A stretch of DNA of 41,080 bases from Halorubrum tebenquichense DSM 14210 (lineage in GTDB: Archaea > Halobacteriota > Halobacteria > Halobacteriales > Haloferacaceae), in NCBI RefSeq assembly GCF_000337415.1, contig NZ_AOJD01000035.1, positions 1-41,080 of the forward strand, written 5' to 3'. A program made the position numbers and the translations under genes. Positions 1 to 8,505 of this stretch are shown piece after piece (positions within the stretch are counted from its first letter, which is position 1; every line of letters starts with the position of its first letter). The notes below the pieces were generated by a model. The model worked only from the letters and a program-made list of their open reading frames with translations. It searched no databases and was not told where the DNA came from.

Positions 1-98
1 GTAAGCACCGCAGCGAGCAACGCGAGCGAGGAGCACAGCGAGCGTCTGGCCGCCTCCCGGCTGGGGCTTCGGGGGCCGTGTTCCCAGCGACAACTACG
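1..98 (-). repeat. Dispersed ~300-bp repeat, copy A (cut by window edge)
   Basis: Read on the minus strand, this stretch carries the same start as the copies near 9.3, 11.0 and 40.1 kb: the core CCGAAGCCCCAG followed by a segment rich in CGCTCGCTG and TCCTC. It also shares the segment just before the core with copy B (a CAGTTG/TAGTTG-like stretch about 25 bases upstream, then ACACG), so copies A and B look like one subtype. Only the first ~90 bases lie in the window; the rest continues to the left. The following bases up to the first gene show no other clear feature. Confidence 0.75.
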
Positions 99-262
99 AC
101 GGACGGTCGGTCGGATATTCGGCGGCATCAGCGTCGACGAGAGAGGTTCGAACCACGGGAAACCGGACCCGCCGCGTAAATCGCCGGAACCCGCCGCCCC
201 GAGAGACCATCCCGATCAATCATGATAACGTTCATAGTTCCCGACCACATGGTGTGAGAAGT

Positions 263-1915
263 ATGCCAGGCGGACACGCTCAGACCCTGCGACCGTTCAT
301 GTGGCGCGCGGAACGACTGTACCCGGACACCGAGATCGTCTCGCGCACCCACGAGGGGCGCACGCGGCACACGTACGCCGAGTACGCCGACCGGACCGCG
401 CGGCTCGCGAACGCGTTGGACGCCCACGGGATCGAGCGCGGCGACCGGGTAGCGACGTTCTGTTGGAACAACACGCGGCACTTCGAGACGTACTTCGGCG
501 TCCCGAACACGGGGGCGCAGCTCCACACGATCAACCCGCTGTTGCCCGACGAGCACATCCAGTACATCGTCGACGACGCCGACGACGAGATCATCTTCGT
601 CGACCCCTCGCTGGCCGAGAAGATCGCGGGCGCGGCGGAGGGCGCGGAGGAGTTCGAAGGAGTCGACTTCGTCGCGATGGGATCGGAGGGGATCGACGCG
701 CTCGACGCGCCCGCCTACGAGGAGTTCATCGCGGACCACTCGACCGAGTACGACTGGCCCGACCTCGACGGCGACCAGCCGGCCGGCCTCTGTTACACCT
801 CCGGCACGACGGGGAAGCCGAAGGGCGTCGAGTACACCCAGTCGATGCTGTGGAGCCACACGATGGCCTCCCAGACGCCGCAGGGGATCCCGATGGAGGA
901 CTCCGACGTGGTCATGCCCGTCGTCCCCATGTTCCACGTCAACGCGTGGGGGATGCCGTTCACGGCGACCGCCGCGGGCGCGAAACACGTCTACCCCGGA
1001 CCGTCGCCGGATCCGGCCGACCTCGCGTCGCTGATCGAGGAGGAGGGCGTCACCGTCTCCGCGGGCGTCCCGACGGTGTGGCTCGGGCTCCGCGAGTTCA
1101 TCGAGGAGGGTAACGAGGTGGACCTCTCGACGCTCGACACCGTGATCATCGGCGGCGCGGCCGCGCCGAAGGCGCTGGTCGAGTGGTACGACGAGCGCGA
1201 CGTCGAGGTGCTCCACGCGTGGGGCATGACGGAGCTGTCGCCGATCGGCACCGTCTCGCATCTCAAGCACGACCTGCGCGACGCCGACTACGAGACGCAG
1301 GTGAACAAGCGCTCGAAGCAGGGGCTCGTCGCGCCCGGCTTGGAGTTCGAGGTCATCGACGAGGACGGCGAGGAGATCGCGTGGGACGGAGAGGAGTTCG
1401 GCGAGCTCCGGATCCGCGGTCCGTGGGTCACGAAGGAGTACTTCAAGCGTCCCGAGGCCAACGAGGAGGAGTTCGTCGACGGCTGGCTGAAGACCGGCGA
1501 CGTGGTCACCGTCGACGAGGACGGCTACATGCAGCTCGTCGACCGGACGAAAGACGTGATCAAGTCGGGCGGAGAGTGGATCTCCAGCGTCGAACTCGAG
1601 AACGCGATCATGGCGTACGACGGCGTCAGCGAGGCGGCCGTGGTCGGCGTGCCCCACGAGCGGTGGCAGGAGCGCCCCGTGGCGTTCGTCGTCGTTGCCG
1701 AGGGCGTCGACCGCGAGGAGCTCGTCGACCGGATCGAGTCCGGCCTCCGCGAGGAGTATCCCAAGTGGTGGCTGCCGGACGCGGTGGAGTTCATCGACGA
1801 GGTGCCGAAGACCGCCACCGGGAAGTTCTCGAAGAAGGACCTCCGCGAGCAGTACGGCGACCAGTCGCTCGTCGAGGGCGCGGTCCCCGAGGACGACGCG
1901 CCCGACTCCGAGTGA
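263..1915 (+). CDS. AMP-forming acyl-CoA ligase (FadD-like)
   Basis: A 550-residue member of the ANL superfamily of adenylate-forming enzymes, expected to activate a carboxylic acid with ATP and join it to CoA in the cytoplasm. The phosphate-binding motif YTSGTTGKPKG is at about residues 178-188. The later motifs are also present: the aromatic/MTE segment (WGMTELSP), the LKTGD hinge region and the C-terminal PKTATGK with the catalytic lysine. Length is normal for medium/long-chain acyl-CoA ligases. The close relatives used for 3-methylthiopropionate cannot be excluded, because substrate cannot be read from sequence. I chose the ATG at 263; an in-frame GTG at 254 would add three residues. The gene stands alone, with a convergent gene downstream. 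Confidence 0.88.
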   Translation: MPGGHAQTLRPFMWRAERLYPDTEIVSRTHEGRTRHTYAEYADRTARLANALDAHGIERGDRVATFCWNNTRHFETYFGVPNTGAQLHTINPLLPDEHIQYIVDDADDEIIFVDPSLAEKIAGAAEGAEEFEGVDFVAMGSEGIDALDAPAYEEFIADHSTEYDWPDLDGDQPAGLCYTSGTTGKPKGVEYTQSMLWSHTMASQTPQGIPMEDSDVVMPVVPMFHVNAWGMPFTATAAGAKHVYPGPSPDPADLASLIEEEGVTVSAGVPTVWLGLREFIEEGNEVDLSTLDTVIIGGAAAPKALVEWYDERDVEVLHAWGMTELSPIGTVSHLKHDLRDADYETQVNKRSKQGLVAPGLEFEVIDEDGEEIAWDGEEFGELRIRGPWVTKEYFKRPEANEEEFVDGWLKTGDVVTVDEDGYMQLVDRTKDVIKSGGEWISSVELENAIMAYDGVSEAAVVGVPHERWQERPVAFVVVAEGVDREELVDRIESGLREEYPKWWLPDAVEFIDEVPKTATGKFSKKDLREQYGDQSLVEGAVPEDDAPDSE

Positions 1916-1962
1916 CGGCGGTGTAGCCCGGGTTCCGCGGGCTCGGTCGTCGCAGCCGCTTT

Positions 1963-2403
1963 TCAGGCGTCGCGCTCGCCGATTACCCACTTGTGCGAGT
2001 AGCTCTCGCCGCAGGTACAGTGGGCGTACGCGTGGACCACGTCGCCCTCGGCGTAGAGCCCGCCGACCTCCTCGTTTTGCGCCTCCGCGAACGCGAAGAC
2101 GAATCGGATCTCGTGGTCGTCGTCGGGATTCTCCGCGGCGAACGGACACGTCCCGTCGTCGAGCGAGCGCGCGATCTCCCCGTCCGCTCCCATCGCCGTC
2201 TTCGCGAACTCCATCGCGCCCATGCCCGTGCCGGCCTGGAACGCGGACCGGCCGGTCTCGCCGTCGAGGATCAGCCGGACGCCGCCGCCGACCTCGGTGC
2301 CGACGCTCCGGAGCCGGGAGTCGTCGTCGAGGTACGCGTCGCTCACGTAGAAGACCACGTCGTCGAGCCGCTCGCCCGCGAGGAACTCGTCGAGGTTGCT
2401 CAT
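1963..2403 (-). CDS. Conserved haloarchaeal protein, DUF5807-like
   Basis: An acidic 146-residue cytoplasmic protein without membrane segments. It begins MSNLDEFLAGERLDDVVFYV, which resembles the haloarchaeal family DUF5807 from memory; that assignment is not checked. Cysteines lie at GTCPF in the middle and in an HCTCGES segment near the C-terminus, so metal binding is possible but unproven. The gene converges on the acyl-CoA ligase, with 47 bases between the stops. Its upstream region holds a 21-bp tandem repeat. No function can be assigned. Confidence 0.75.
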   Translation of the reverse strand: MSNLDEFLAGERLDDVVFYVSDAYLDDDSRLRSVGTEVGGGVRLILDGETGRSAFQAGTGMGAMEFAKTAMGADGEIARSLDDGTCPFAAENPDDDHEIRFVFAFAEAQNEEVGGLYAEGDVVHAYAHCTCGESYSHKWVIGERDA

Positions 2404-2461
2404 GCCGGGCGGAGGCGCGTGAGCGGTAAAAGGCGTGCGAGTCGCGGCCGAGAGCGCGGGC

Positions 2462-2524
2462 CGCGGCGGGGCGAGAGGGGGTCGCGGCGGGGCGAGAGGG
2501 GGTCGCGGCGGGGTGAGAGGAGGT
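2462..2524. repeat. 21-bp tandem repeat, three copies
   Basis: Three head-to-tail units begin at 2462, 2483 and 2504, each starting CGCGGCGGGG and ending in a GAGAGG(G/A)GGT-type purine run. The third unit carries two or three substitutions. The period is two DNA helical turns. It lies 58-120 bases upstream of the minus-strand DUF5807-like gene and 77 bases before the small plus-strand ORF at 2601. Confidence 0.85.
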
Positions 2525-2600
2525 CGTTCCGCGCCGACCGATGCTAAATCGTGTAGAATAGGGGTAAGCGTTAATACGTCTCACGGAGATCCGTCGCGTG

Positions 2601-2705
2601 ATGAGCGCGCAGACACGATCCGGCGACCGGCTCGCGGAGTGGGCGCAGCTGGTCGACGAGGACGTTCCGGAGGAGCTCCGAGAGGAGCGCTCGACCGACG
2701 GTTAA
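2601..2705 (+). CDS. Candidate 34-residue protein
   Basis: A short ORF starting MSAQTRSGDRLAEWAQLVDE and ending after a Glu/Arg-rich helix-like stretch. Three points support it: a TATA-like TTAATA at 2571-2576 sits about 27 bases before the ATG, as expected for a leaderless haloarchaeal mRNA; most codons end in G or C, as in the neighbours; and the stop is followed only 53 bases later by hef on the same strand. I recognise no family. It may be a genuine small protein or a leader upstream of hef. Confidence 0.45.
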   Translation: MSAQTRSGDRLAEWAQLVDEDVPEELREERSTDG

Positions 2706-2716
2706 CTTCCACCCCG

Positions 2717-2733
2717 CTTCGCGAAGGCTTTAG
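2717..2733 (+). promoter_or_regulatory. hef promoter with palindrome
   Basis: A perfect 10-base palindrome CTTCGCGAAG (2717-2726) abuts a TATA-like GCTTTAG (2727-2733), which lies about 27 bases before the hef ATG. The palindrome covers the TFB recognition position, so it could be an operator. This is inference from position only. Confidence 0.4.
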
Positions 2734-2757
2734 GCCGAAGGCGGCGAAGCACCGCCG

Positions 2758-5286
2758 ATGGCGACCGAAGCCGCCGGGATCGACCGACACCTGCTCGTCG
2801 ACGGGTTCTTACAGCGACGCCGGTACCAGCTCCAGCTGGCGGACGCCGCCGCCGACGAACACACGCTCGTCTGTCTCCCGACCGGCCTCGGCAAGACGAC
2901 GGTCAGCCTGCTCGTCACCGCGGAACGGCTCCACGAGGCGGGCGGGAAAGCGCTGTTTTTAGCCCCCACGAAGCCGCTCGTTCAGCAGCACGCGGACTTC
3001 TACCGCGAGGCGCTCTCGATCCCCGACGAGGAGATCGTCGTGTTCACCGGCGACGTGAAGCCCGACGACCGCGCCGCGCTGTGGGACGACGCCCGGATCG
3101 TGATCGCGACGCCGCAGGTGGTCGAGAACGACCTCGTCGGCAACCGGATCTCGCTGCGGGACGTGACCCACCTCACCTTCGACGAGTGTCACCGCGCGAC
3201 CGGCGACTACGCGTACGTCTACATCGCGGAGCGCTACCACGCCGACGCGGCCGACCCGCTCGTCACCGGGATGTCGGCCTCGCCCGGCGGCGACACCGAG
3301 GAGATCGAGACGGTCTGTGAGAACCTCGGGCTCGTCAACGTCGAGGTGATGACCGAGGAGGACGCCGACGTCGACGAGTACACCCACGACACCGACGTCC
3401 AGTGGGAGCAGGTCACCCTCCCGGACGAGGTCTTAGCGATCCGCGACGCGCTCAACGAGGTGATCACCGACCGGCTGGAGAAGCTCAAGTCGCTCGGCGT
3501 GACGAACACGACGAACCCCGACCTGTCACAGAAGGACCTCAACAAGATGCGGGGGAAGCTCAAGAAGATGATGGACAACGACCAGTCGGACGGGTACAAG
3601 GGGATGAGCACCCACGCCGAGGTGATGAAGCTCCGGCGCGCGACCGAACTGGTCGAGACGCAGTCGGTCGAATCCGTCCGGCGCTACTTCGAGCGCCAGC
3701 GCGAGGCCGCCAGGTCGTCGGGCGCGTCGAAGGCGAGCCAGCGGATGGTCGCGGACCCCAAGGTGCGCGAGGCGATGCGGAAGGCGGAGTCGTTCGACGG
3801 CCTCCACCCGAAGTTCTCGAAGGCCCGGATCCTCTTGGCCGAGACCCTCGGGATCGACGGGGGCGAGCGCGCCATCCTGTTCACGGAGTCGCGCGACACC
3901 GCCGAGGCGCTCGTGGAGTTCCTCTCCGCGAGCTTCGACGTGCGGAAGTTCGTCGGGCAGGGCGACAAGGACGGCTCCGACGGGATGAGCCAGAAACAGC
4001 AGCAGGAGACGCTCGACGAGTTCAAGGCCGGCGAGTTCGAGGTGCTCGTCTCTACGAGCGTCGCCGAGGAGGGGCTGGACGTGCCCGAGGTCGATCTGGT
4101 CTGCTTCTACGAACCGGTGCCGACCGCGATCCGCTCGATCCAGCGCAAGGGCCGGACCGGCCGGCAGGCCGAGGGGAAGGTGGTCGTCCTGATGGCCGAG
4201 GACACCCGCGACGAGGCGTTCTTCTGGATCTCGCGCCGCCGCGAGAAGGAGATGGCGAGCCAGCTCGCCGAGCTGAAGGAGGCGACCGACGACATCGAGG
4301 AGACCGTCGGCGACGACGGGCAGGCCGGCCTCGGCGCGTTCTCCGGGGGGTCCGACGGCGAGAGCGACGACGCCGGATCGGACGGTGACGAGGGGGTAGA
4401 CGACACGGCCGAGGAGTCCGGAGGCGACGCGGACGACAACGCCGGACTCACCGACTTCGCGGCCGAAGCCCGGGACGGGTCGGATGGCGGCGACGAGGAC
4501 GCCGAAGAGGACGAGACGACCGACGACGAAGCCGAAGAGAACGAGACGACCGACGACGAAGCCGAAGAGAACGAGACGACCGACGACGAAGCCGACGCGG
4601 ACGACGACGGCGTCGTCGCGACCGCCGGCGTCGACGGCGGAGTCGAGGTCGTCGTCGACCAGCGCGAACTCGACTCCTCGATCGCGAAGGACCTCTCGAC
4701 GCGCGACGGGCTCGTCACGCGGCTGGAGACGCTCGCGGTCGGCGACTACGTCCTCTCCGACCGGGTCGCCGTCGAGCGGAAGTCCGCGGCCGACTTCGTC
4801 GACTCCATGCTCGATTCCGACCGCTCGATGTTCGAGCAGGTGGGCGAGCTCTCGCGGGCGTACGCCCGCCCCGTGATGATCGTCGAGGGGACGAACCTCT
4901 ACGGCCAGCGCGACATCGACCCTAACGCGATCCGCGGCGCGCTCGCGTCGCTCGCGGTCGACTTCGACGTGAGCGTCCTCCGGACCGAAGGCGAGGAGGA
5001 CACCACCGAACTGCTCGCGACGGTCGCGAAACGGGAGCAGGAGACGCGCGACCGGGAGGTGAGCGTCCACGGCGAGAAGACGACGAAGACCCGCGCCGAA
5101 CAGCAGGAGTACGTCGTCTCCTCCATCGCCGACATCGGCCCGGTCACCGCCCGAACGCTCCTCGAACACTTCGGCACGGTCGAGGCCGTGATGACCGCGC
5201 CCGAGGACGACCTGCTCGAAGTCGACGGCGTCGGCCCGGTGACCGCGGAGCGCATCCGCGAGGTCGTCGGGAGCGAGTACGAGTAG
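2758..5286 (+). CDS. hef: Hef: SF2 helicase / XPF-family nuclease
   Basis: An 842-residue archaeal homologue of FANCM/XPF. It acts on stalled replication forks and branched DNA (family knowledge). Helicase motifs in order: Walker A PTGLGKTT (about 41-48), DECH box (142-145), motif III TGMSASPG, motif VI QRKGRTGR (about 462-469). A long acidic linker (about 520-630) separates this from an ERCC4 nuclease domain with GDY and the catalytic ERKSAAD (about 673-679). Tandem helix-hairpin-helix motifs follow at the end (IGPVTA and VDGVGPVTAE). The linker includes a repeated ten-residue unit, roughly EAEENETTDD. Length is slightly above the usual ~750-800 because of the linker. The ATG at 2758 fits the TATA-like box 27 bases upstream. 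Confidence 0.96.
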   Translation: MATEAAGIDRHLLVDGFLQRRRYQLQLADAAADEHTLVCLPTGLGKTTVSLLVTAERLHEAGGKALFLAPTKPLVQQHADFYREALSIPDEEIVVFTGDVKPDDRAALWDDARIVIATPQVVENDLVGNRISLRDVTHLTFDECHRATGDYAYVYIAERYHADAADPLVTGMSASPGGDTEEIETVCENLGLVNVEVMTEEDADVDEYTHDTDVQWEQVTLPDEVLAIRDALNEVITDRLEKLKSLGVTNTTNPDLSQKDLNKMRGKLKKMMDNDQSDGYKGMSTHAEVMKLRRATELVETQSVESVRRYFERQREAARSSGASKASQRMVADPKVREAMRKAESFDGLHPKFSKARILLAETLGIDGGERAILFTESRDTAEALVEFLSASFDVRKFVGQGDKDGSDGMSQKQQQETLDEFKAGEFEVLVSTSVAEEGLDVPEVDLVCFYEPVPTAIRSIQRKGRTGRQAEGKVVVLMAEDTRDEAFFWISRRREKEMASQLAELKEATDDIEETVGDDGQAGLGAFSGGSDGESDDAGSDGDEGVDDTAEESGGDADDNAGLTDFAAEARDGSDGGDEDAEEDETTDDEAEENETTDDEAEENETTDDEADADDDGVVATAGVDGGVEVVVDQRELDSSIAKDLSTRDGLVTRLETLAVGDYVLSDRVAVERKSAADFVDSMLDSDRSMFEQVGELSRAYARPVMIVEGTNLYGQRDIDPNAIRGALASLAVDFDVSVLRTEGEEDTTELLATVAKREQETRDREVSVHGEKTTKTRAEQQEYVVSSIADIGPVTARTLLEHFGTVEAVMTAPEDDLLEVDGVGPVTAERIREVVGSEYE
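4498..4600 (+). repeat. 30-bp in-frame tandem repeat inside hef
   Basis: Nearly three units of 30 bases, each encoding about EAEENETTDD, lie in the acidic helicase-nuclease linker of Hef. The last two full units are identical at the DNA level, suggesting recent slippage or unequal exchange. The reading frame is kept. Confidence 0.85.
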
Positions 5287-5318
5287 CGCTCTCCGCTCGC
5301 GCTCGGACCGTCAGCGGG

Positions 5319-6407
5319 TCAGTCGAAGCCGCTCACCAGCGTCACGACCCACTGGCCGAAGTCGTACTCCGACCGGACCTCCACGCGCGTCACCCACTTC
5401 ACCCACTGGAAGCCGCGCCGGTCGGGAGCGACGAGGCGAGCGGGCGCGCCGTGGCCGTGAGTCAGTTGCTCGCCGCCGACGCGCGTCGCGATCAGGGCGT
5501 CCTCGGCCTCGTCGATCGGGAGGCTCCAGCGGTAGCCGGTGACGGAGGTGAACCGGACGTAGGCGGCGTCTTCACCCAGTTCGCCGGCCGCGTCGAGCAG
5601 GTCGCCGACGCGGATCCCACCCCACTCCTGGACCGTGTACCAGCCGCTCGTACAGTCGAGCAGCGCCTCCGCCTCGTGGCCGGCCTCGAGGTCGTCGACG
5701 GTCAGTTCGGCGGGGTCGGAGACGAGCCCCGCGACCGTCAGCCGGTAGTCGTCGCGGTCGATCGGGCCGGGGTCGTCGGCGACCCACGAGGTGATCGGGA
5801 AGGCGGCGTTGCCCGCGCCCTCGCGGGGTTGTGATCCGGTAAATCGCCGGTCGGCCCCCGCGGTGTTGAGCGCGTCGTTGATCCCCTGCTGGACCCGGTA
5901 GGTCGCGCCGCCGGCCGCGAGCAGCGCGAAGTAGCTGAGCGCGGTCCGCCGCCGCTCGAAGTCGACGCGGCGGGGGAGCCGGAACCGGGTCGACGCGTGC
6001 GCGGCCACGAGCGGGACCAGCGCGAGCCCGAACCCGACGTGGACGGAGAGCAGCGTCCAGTACGAGAGTCGCACGTCGAGGCCGAACACCCACGCGACGC
6101 CGGTTCCGATCGCGCCGACCGCGGCGACGAGCGTGAGGACGGACAGCGCGGTCGAGCGCCGCCAGAGGTCGGGATCGGTGAGCCGGCGGCGGACCCGCGC
6201 GAGCTTCCACCCGAGCAGCGCGACGATCCCGACCCCGAGCGAGCGGTGGAACCAGAACAGCGGCCACCCCTCGGGGACGCCGACGGTGAACGAGACCAGC
6301 CCCGTGACCGCCTCGGCGACGACGAACGCGAACAGCGACCAGTCGACCGCGCGCGGCGGGGGGTCCAATCGGTCGAGCACGGCGCGGAGTCGGTCCGTCG
6401 CGGCCAT
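5319..6407 (-). CDS. Membrane molybdopterin oxidoreductase fused to a cytochrome-b-like domain
   Basis: A 362-residue protein. The first ~170 residues form about five hydrophobic segments with histidines in or near them (His54, His123, His137), resembling a b-type cytochrome membrane domain. The C-terminal half matches the sulfite-oxidase-type molybdopterin-binding fold: Cys252 in LLDCTSGWYT fits the cysteine that binds molybdenum, and GGIRVGDLL and HGAPARLVAPDR are typical of the family. No Tat signal is visible, so topology depends on the membrane segments. Likely role: membrane-associated oxidation or reduction of a small substrate, passing electrons to haem (inference). It converges on hef with 32 bases between. 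Substrate is unknown. Confidence 0.85.
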   Translation of the reverse strand: MAATDRLRAVLDRLDPPPRAVDWSLFAFVVAEAVTGLVSFTVGVPEGWPLFWFHRSLGVGIVALLGWKLARVRRRLTDPDLWRRSTALSVLTLVAAVGAIGTGVAWVFGLDVRLSYWTLLSVHVGFGLALVPLVAAHASTRFRLPRRVDFERRRTALSYFALLAAGGATYRVQQGINDALNTAGADRRFTGSQPREGAGNAAFPITSWVADDPGPIDRDDYRLTVAGLVSDPAELTVDDLEAGHEAEALLDCTSGWYTVQEWGGIRVGDLLDAAGELGEDAAYVRFTSVTGYRWSLPIDEAEDALIATRVGGEQLTHGHGAPARLVAPDRRGFQWVKWVTRVEVRSEYDFGQWVVTLVSGFD

Positions 6408-6469
6408 CTACGCGTGATAGGTGCCACCGAGACAAAAGAGTACAGTCGAGCGGGACCGCTTCCGGCGGA

Positions 6470-7297
6470 CTACAGCTCGTAGGTCTCGCCGTCGACCGCG
6501 AGCGGTTCCTCGAACGCCTCGTCGGCGGGGTAGAAGTGCGCGAGGTGGACGAGCCGGGTTCGCTCGGCGTCGAGGTCGTCGGCGAGCGCGAGCGCGCCTT
6601 CCCGGGTCATGTGCTTCGTGCCGAAGGTGCGCGGGACGCCGTCGGGACCCTCGTGCCGCCCGCCGATCGGGTGGTGCTCGCAGAGGGAGGCGGGGACGAT
6701 GGCGTCCGCGAGGAGGAGGTCCGGGTGGGCGAGCGCCTCGCGCGAGCGGTCGGGGACGTCGTAGCTGGTGTCGCCGGTGAGCGAGAGCTTCGCGCCCGTC
6801 TCCGGGTCCTCGATCACGACGCCGTAACAGACGAGCGGCGGGTGGTCCACGGGGACGAACCGGACCTCGAACCCGCAGGTCTCGAACGGCTCGAACGGGT
6901 CGCGGGCGTGGACGCCGATCCGGTCTTCGAGGTAGTCGTACTTGTCGCGGATCGTCTCGGCGACGCTCCGATCGGTCGCCGGGTCGGTCTCCGACGGGGC
7001 GTGGACCGGAAGCCCGTCGACGAGGCGGTAGACGTTGCCGAGCCCGTCCAGGTGGTCGAAGTGGATGTGCGTCACGAGCCCGGCGTCCGGGAGGGGGACG
7101 TCGGCCGCGAGGAACTGCTGTCTGAAGTCGGGGCTGAAGTCGACGAGCAGCGACTCGCCGGTGCGCTCGTTGGCGACGTGGACGGAGAAGCGCGACCGCG
7201 ACACCCCGCGCTCGCGGGCCGCCTCGCAGGTGTCGCAGTCGCAGCCGACCGTCGGGGTCCCGGTCGTGTCGCCCGTCCCGAGCAGGGTGACGCGCAT
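6470..7297 (-). CDS. MBL-fold phosphodiesterase, PhnP-like
   Basis: A 275-residue metallo-beta-lactamase-fold hydrolase. The start MRVTLLGTGDTTGTPTVGCD followed by CDTC is typical of the PhnP/phosphoribosyl cyclic phosphodiesterase branch. The metal motif HIHFDH is at about 77-82, with further ligands expected at VPVDHPP and LTGDTS. Residues HFYPADEAFEEP near the end fit the last metal-binding histidine region. I chose the ATG at 7297 because the protein begins there with the conserved beta strand; an in-frame GTG at 7318 would add seven residues. No phosphonate genes lie nearby, so the substrate may differ from that of PhnP. Confidence 0.85.
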   Translation of the reverse strand: MRVTLLGTGDTTGTPTVGCDCDTCEAARERGVSRSRFSVHVANERTGESLLVDFSPDFRQQFLAADVPLPDAGLVTHIHFDHLDGLGNVYRLVDGLPVHAPSETDPATDRSVAETIRDKYDYLEDRIGVHARDPFEPFETCGFEVRFVPVDHPPLVCYGVVIEDPETGAKLSLTGDTSYDVPDRSREALAHPDLLLADAIVPASLCEHHPIGGRHEGPDGVPRTFGTKHMTREGALALADDLDAERTRLVHLAHFYPADEAFEEPLAVDGETYEL

Positions 7298-7391
7298 GGG
7301 ACGTGATGGACGGGCCACGGCCTTAGCGTCCGCGGTCGCGGCGGCCGCGGCGGCGGAACCGCCGCGCGCTCTGCCGGACCGTATCCCGGAC

Positions 7392-7398
7392 GTATAAC
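7392..7398 (+). promoter_or_regulatory. TATA box of the aspartoacylase-family gene
   Basis: GTATAAC lies centred 28 bases before the ATG at 7423, giving a predicted leaderless transcript. It is one of the clearest promoters in the window. Confidence 0.6.
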
Positions 7399-7422
7399 CC
7401 GGAGCCGGACCGACCGGGACGC

Positions 7423-8466
7423 ATGCACACCAGTCGCAGCCTCACCCTCGCGCGGCTCCCCTCGGGCGTGCCGGTCCGGACGACCGTCCACGCGTACGGC
7501 GAGGGCGAACTCGTCGACGGCGACGGCGGCCCCGAACTCGACGCGCCGGCGGACTCGCCGGTCGTCTACGCGCAGGCGGCACAGCACGGCCGCGAGGTGA
7601 ACGGGGCCGCGGTCCTCCGGCGGCTCCACGACCGCCTCGTCGGGTCGGACTCCGAGACCGGCGACGGAGACGGACCGTCGGCCGCCGACCTCGACGGGAC
7701 GCTCGTGACGGTCCCCGTCGCCGACCCGCTCACCTTCGACCGCGTGTCGTACACGACGCCGGAGTCGCTCGACTCGCGGCAGCCGAACATGAACCGCTGC
7801 TGGCCGGGCGACGCGGCGGGGTCGCTCCACGAGCGGATGGCGGCCCGGCTCTGGGCGTTCGCGAGCGAGGCCGACGCGGTCGTCGACCTCCACACCGGCT
7901 CGCCGGCGATGGCGACGCACGCGGTGTACATGCGCGGCGACGAGGACTGCCGCGGGCTGGCGGAGGCGTTCGGCACCGACCTGCTGCTCGCGGAGGCCGC
8001 GGGAGACGACGCCGACACCGAGTGGGACGAGCGCGGGTTCGCCGGGAAGTTCCGCGTCGCCGCCACCCGCGAGGGGATCCCCACGATCACGCCCGAACTC
8101 GCGCACAGCAAAGAGATCGTTCCGGAGGCCGTCGCGACCGGCGTGACGGGGATGCTCGGCGTGTTGCGACGCGAGGGACTGCTCGCCGGCGACCCCGACC
8201 CGTGGGACGGGACCGTCGCCCGAAACCACCTCGGACGGGTGATCGCCGACGACTCGGGGCTGTTCGTCCCCGAGCCCGACCTCGCCGTCGGCGACCGGGT
8301 AGAGGACGGAGAGCGCGTCGGTGAGGTGTTCGACCCGACGACGTTCGAGACGCTTCAGGTCGCGCGCGCCGACCGCGACGGGATCGCGTACTCGGTCGCC
8401 CGGGAGTCGACCGTCACCGCGGGCGCGACGCTGGTCGGCGTCGCCGAGCGGATCGACGGGGAGTGA
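7423..8466 (+). CDS. Succinylglutamate desuccinylase/aspartoacylase-family protein
   Basis: A 347-residue zinc hydrolase of the M14-like AstE/AspA family. The zinc ligands expected for the family are visible: AQHGREVNG (His55, Glu58) and VVDLHTGS (His157). The catalytic glutamate is probably in ITPELAH. The C-terminal part (about 265-345) is a beta-rich domain usual in the family. Such enzymes remove an acyl group from an amino acid or similar amide; the actual substrate is unknown. It is divergent from the MBL gene and followed by a convergent regulator gene. The start is supported by the TATA box. Confidence 0.88.
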   Translation: MHTSRSLTLARLPSGVPVRTTVHAYGEGELVDGDGGPELDAPADSPVVYAQAAQHGREVNGAAVLRRLHDRLVGSDSETGDGDGPSAADLDGTLVTVPVADPLTFDRVSYTTPESLDSRQPNMNRCWPGDAAGSLHERMAARLWAFASEADAVVDLHTGSPAMATHAVYMRGDEDCRGLAEAFGTDLLLAEAAGDDADTEWDERGFAGKFRVAATREGIPTITPELAHSKEIVPEAVATGVTGMLGVLRREGLLAGDPDPWDGTVARNHLGRVIADDSGLFVPEPDLAVGDRVEDGERVGEVFDPTTFETLQVARADRDGIAYSVARESTVTAGATLVGVAERIDGE

Positions 8467-8505
8467 GGAACGGATCGCGGTGAGCGCGCCGGTTCAATCC
8501 GGCGA

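Noticed and set aside
128-2584. An 818-codon open frame on the minus strand
   Set aside because: It runs antisense through the acyl-CoA ligase and the 21-bp repeat, is extremely Arg-rich, and has no recognisable domain. It is open only because of high GC content.
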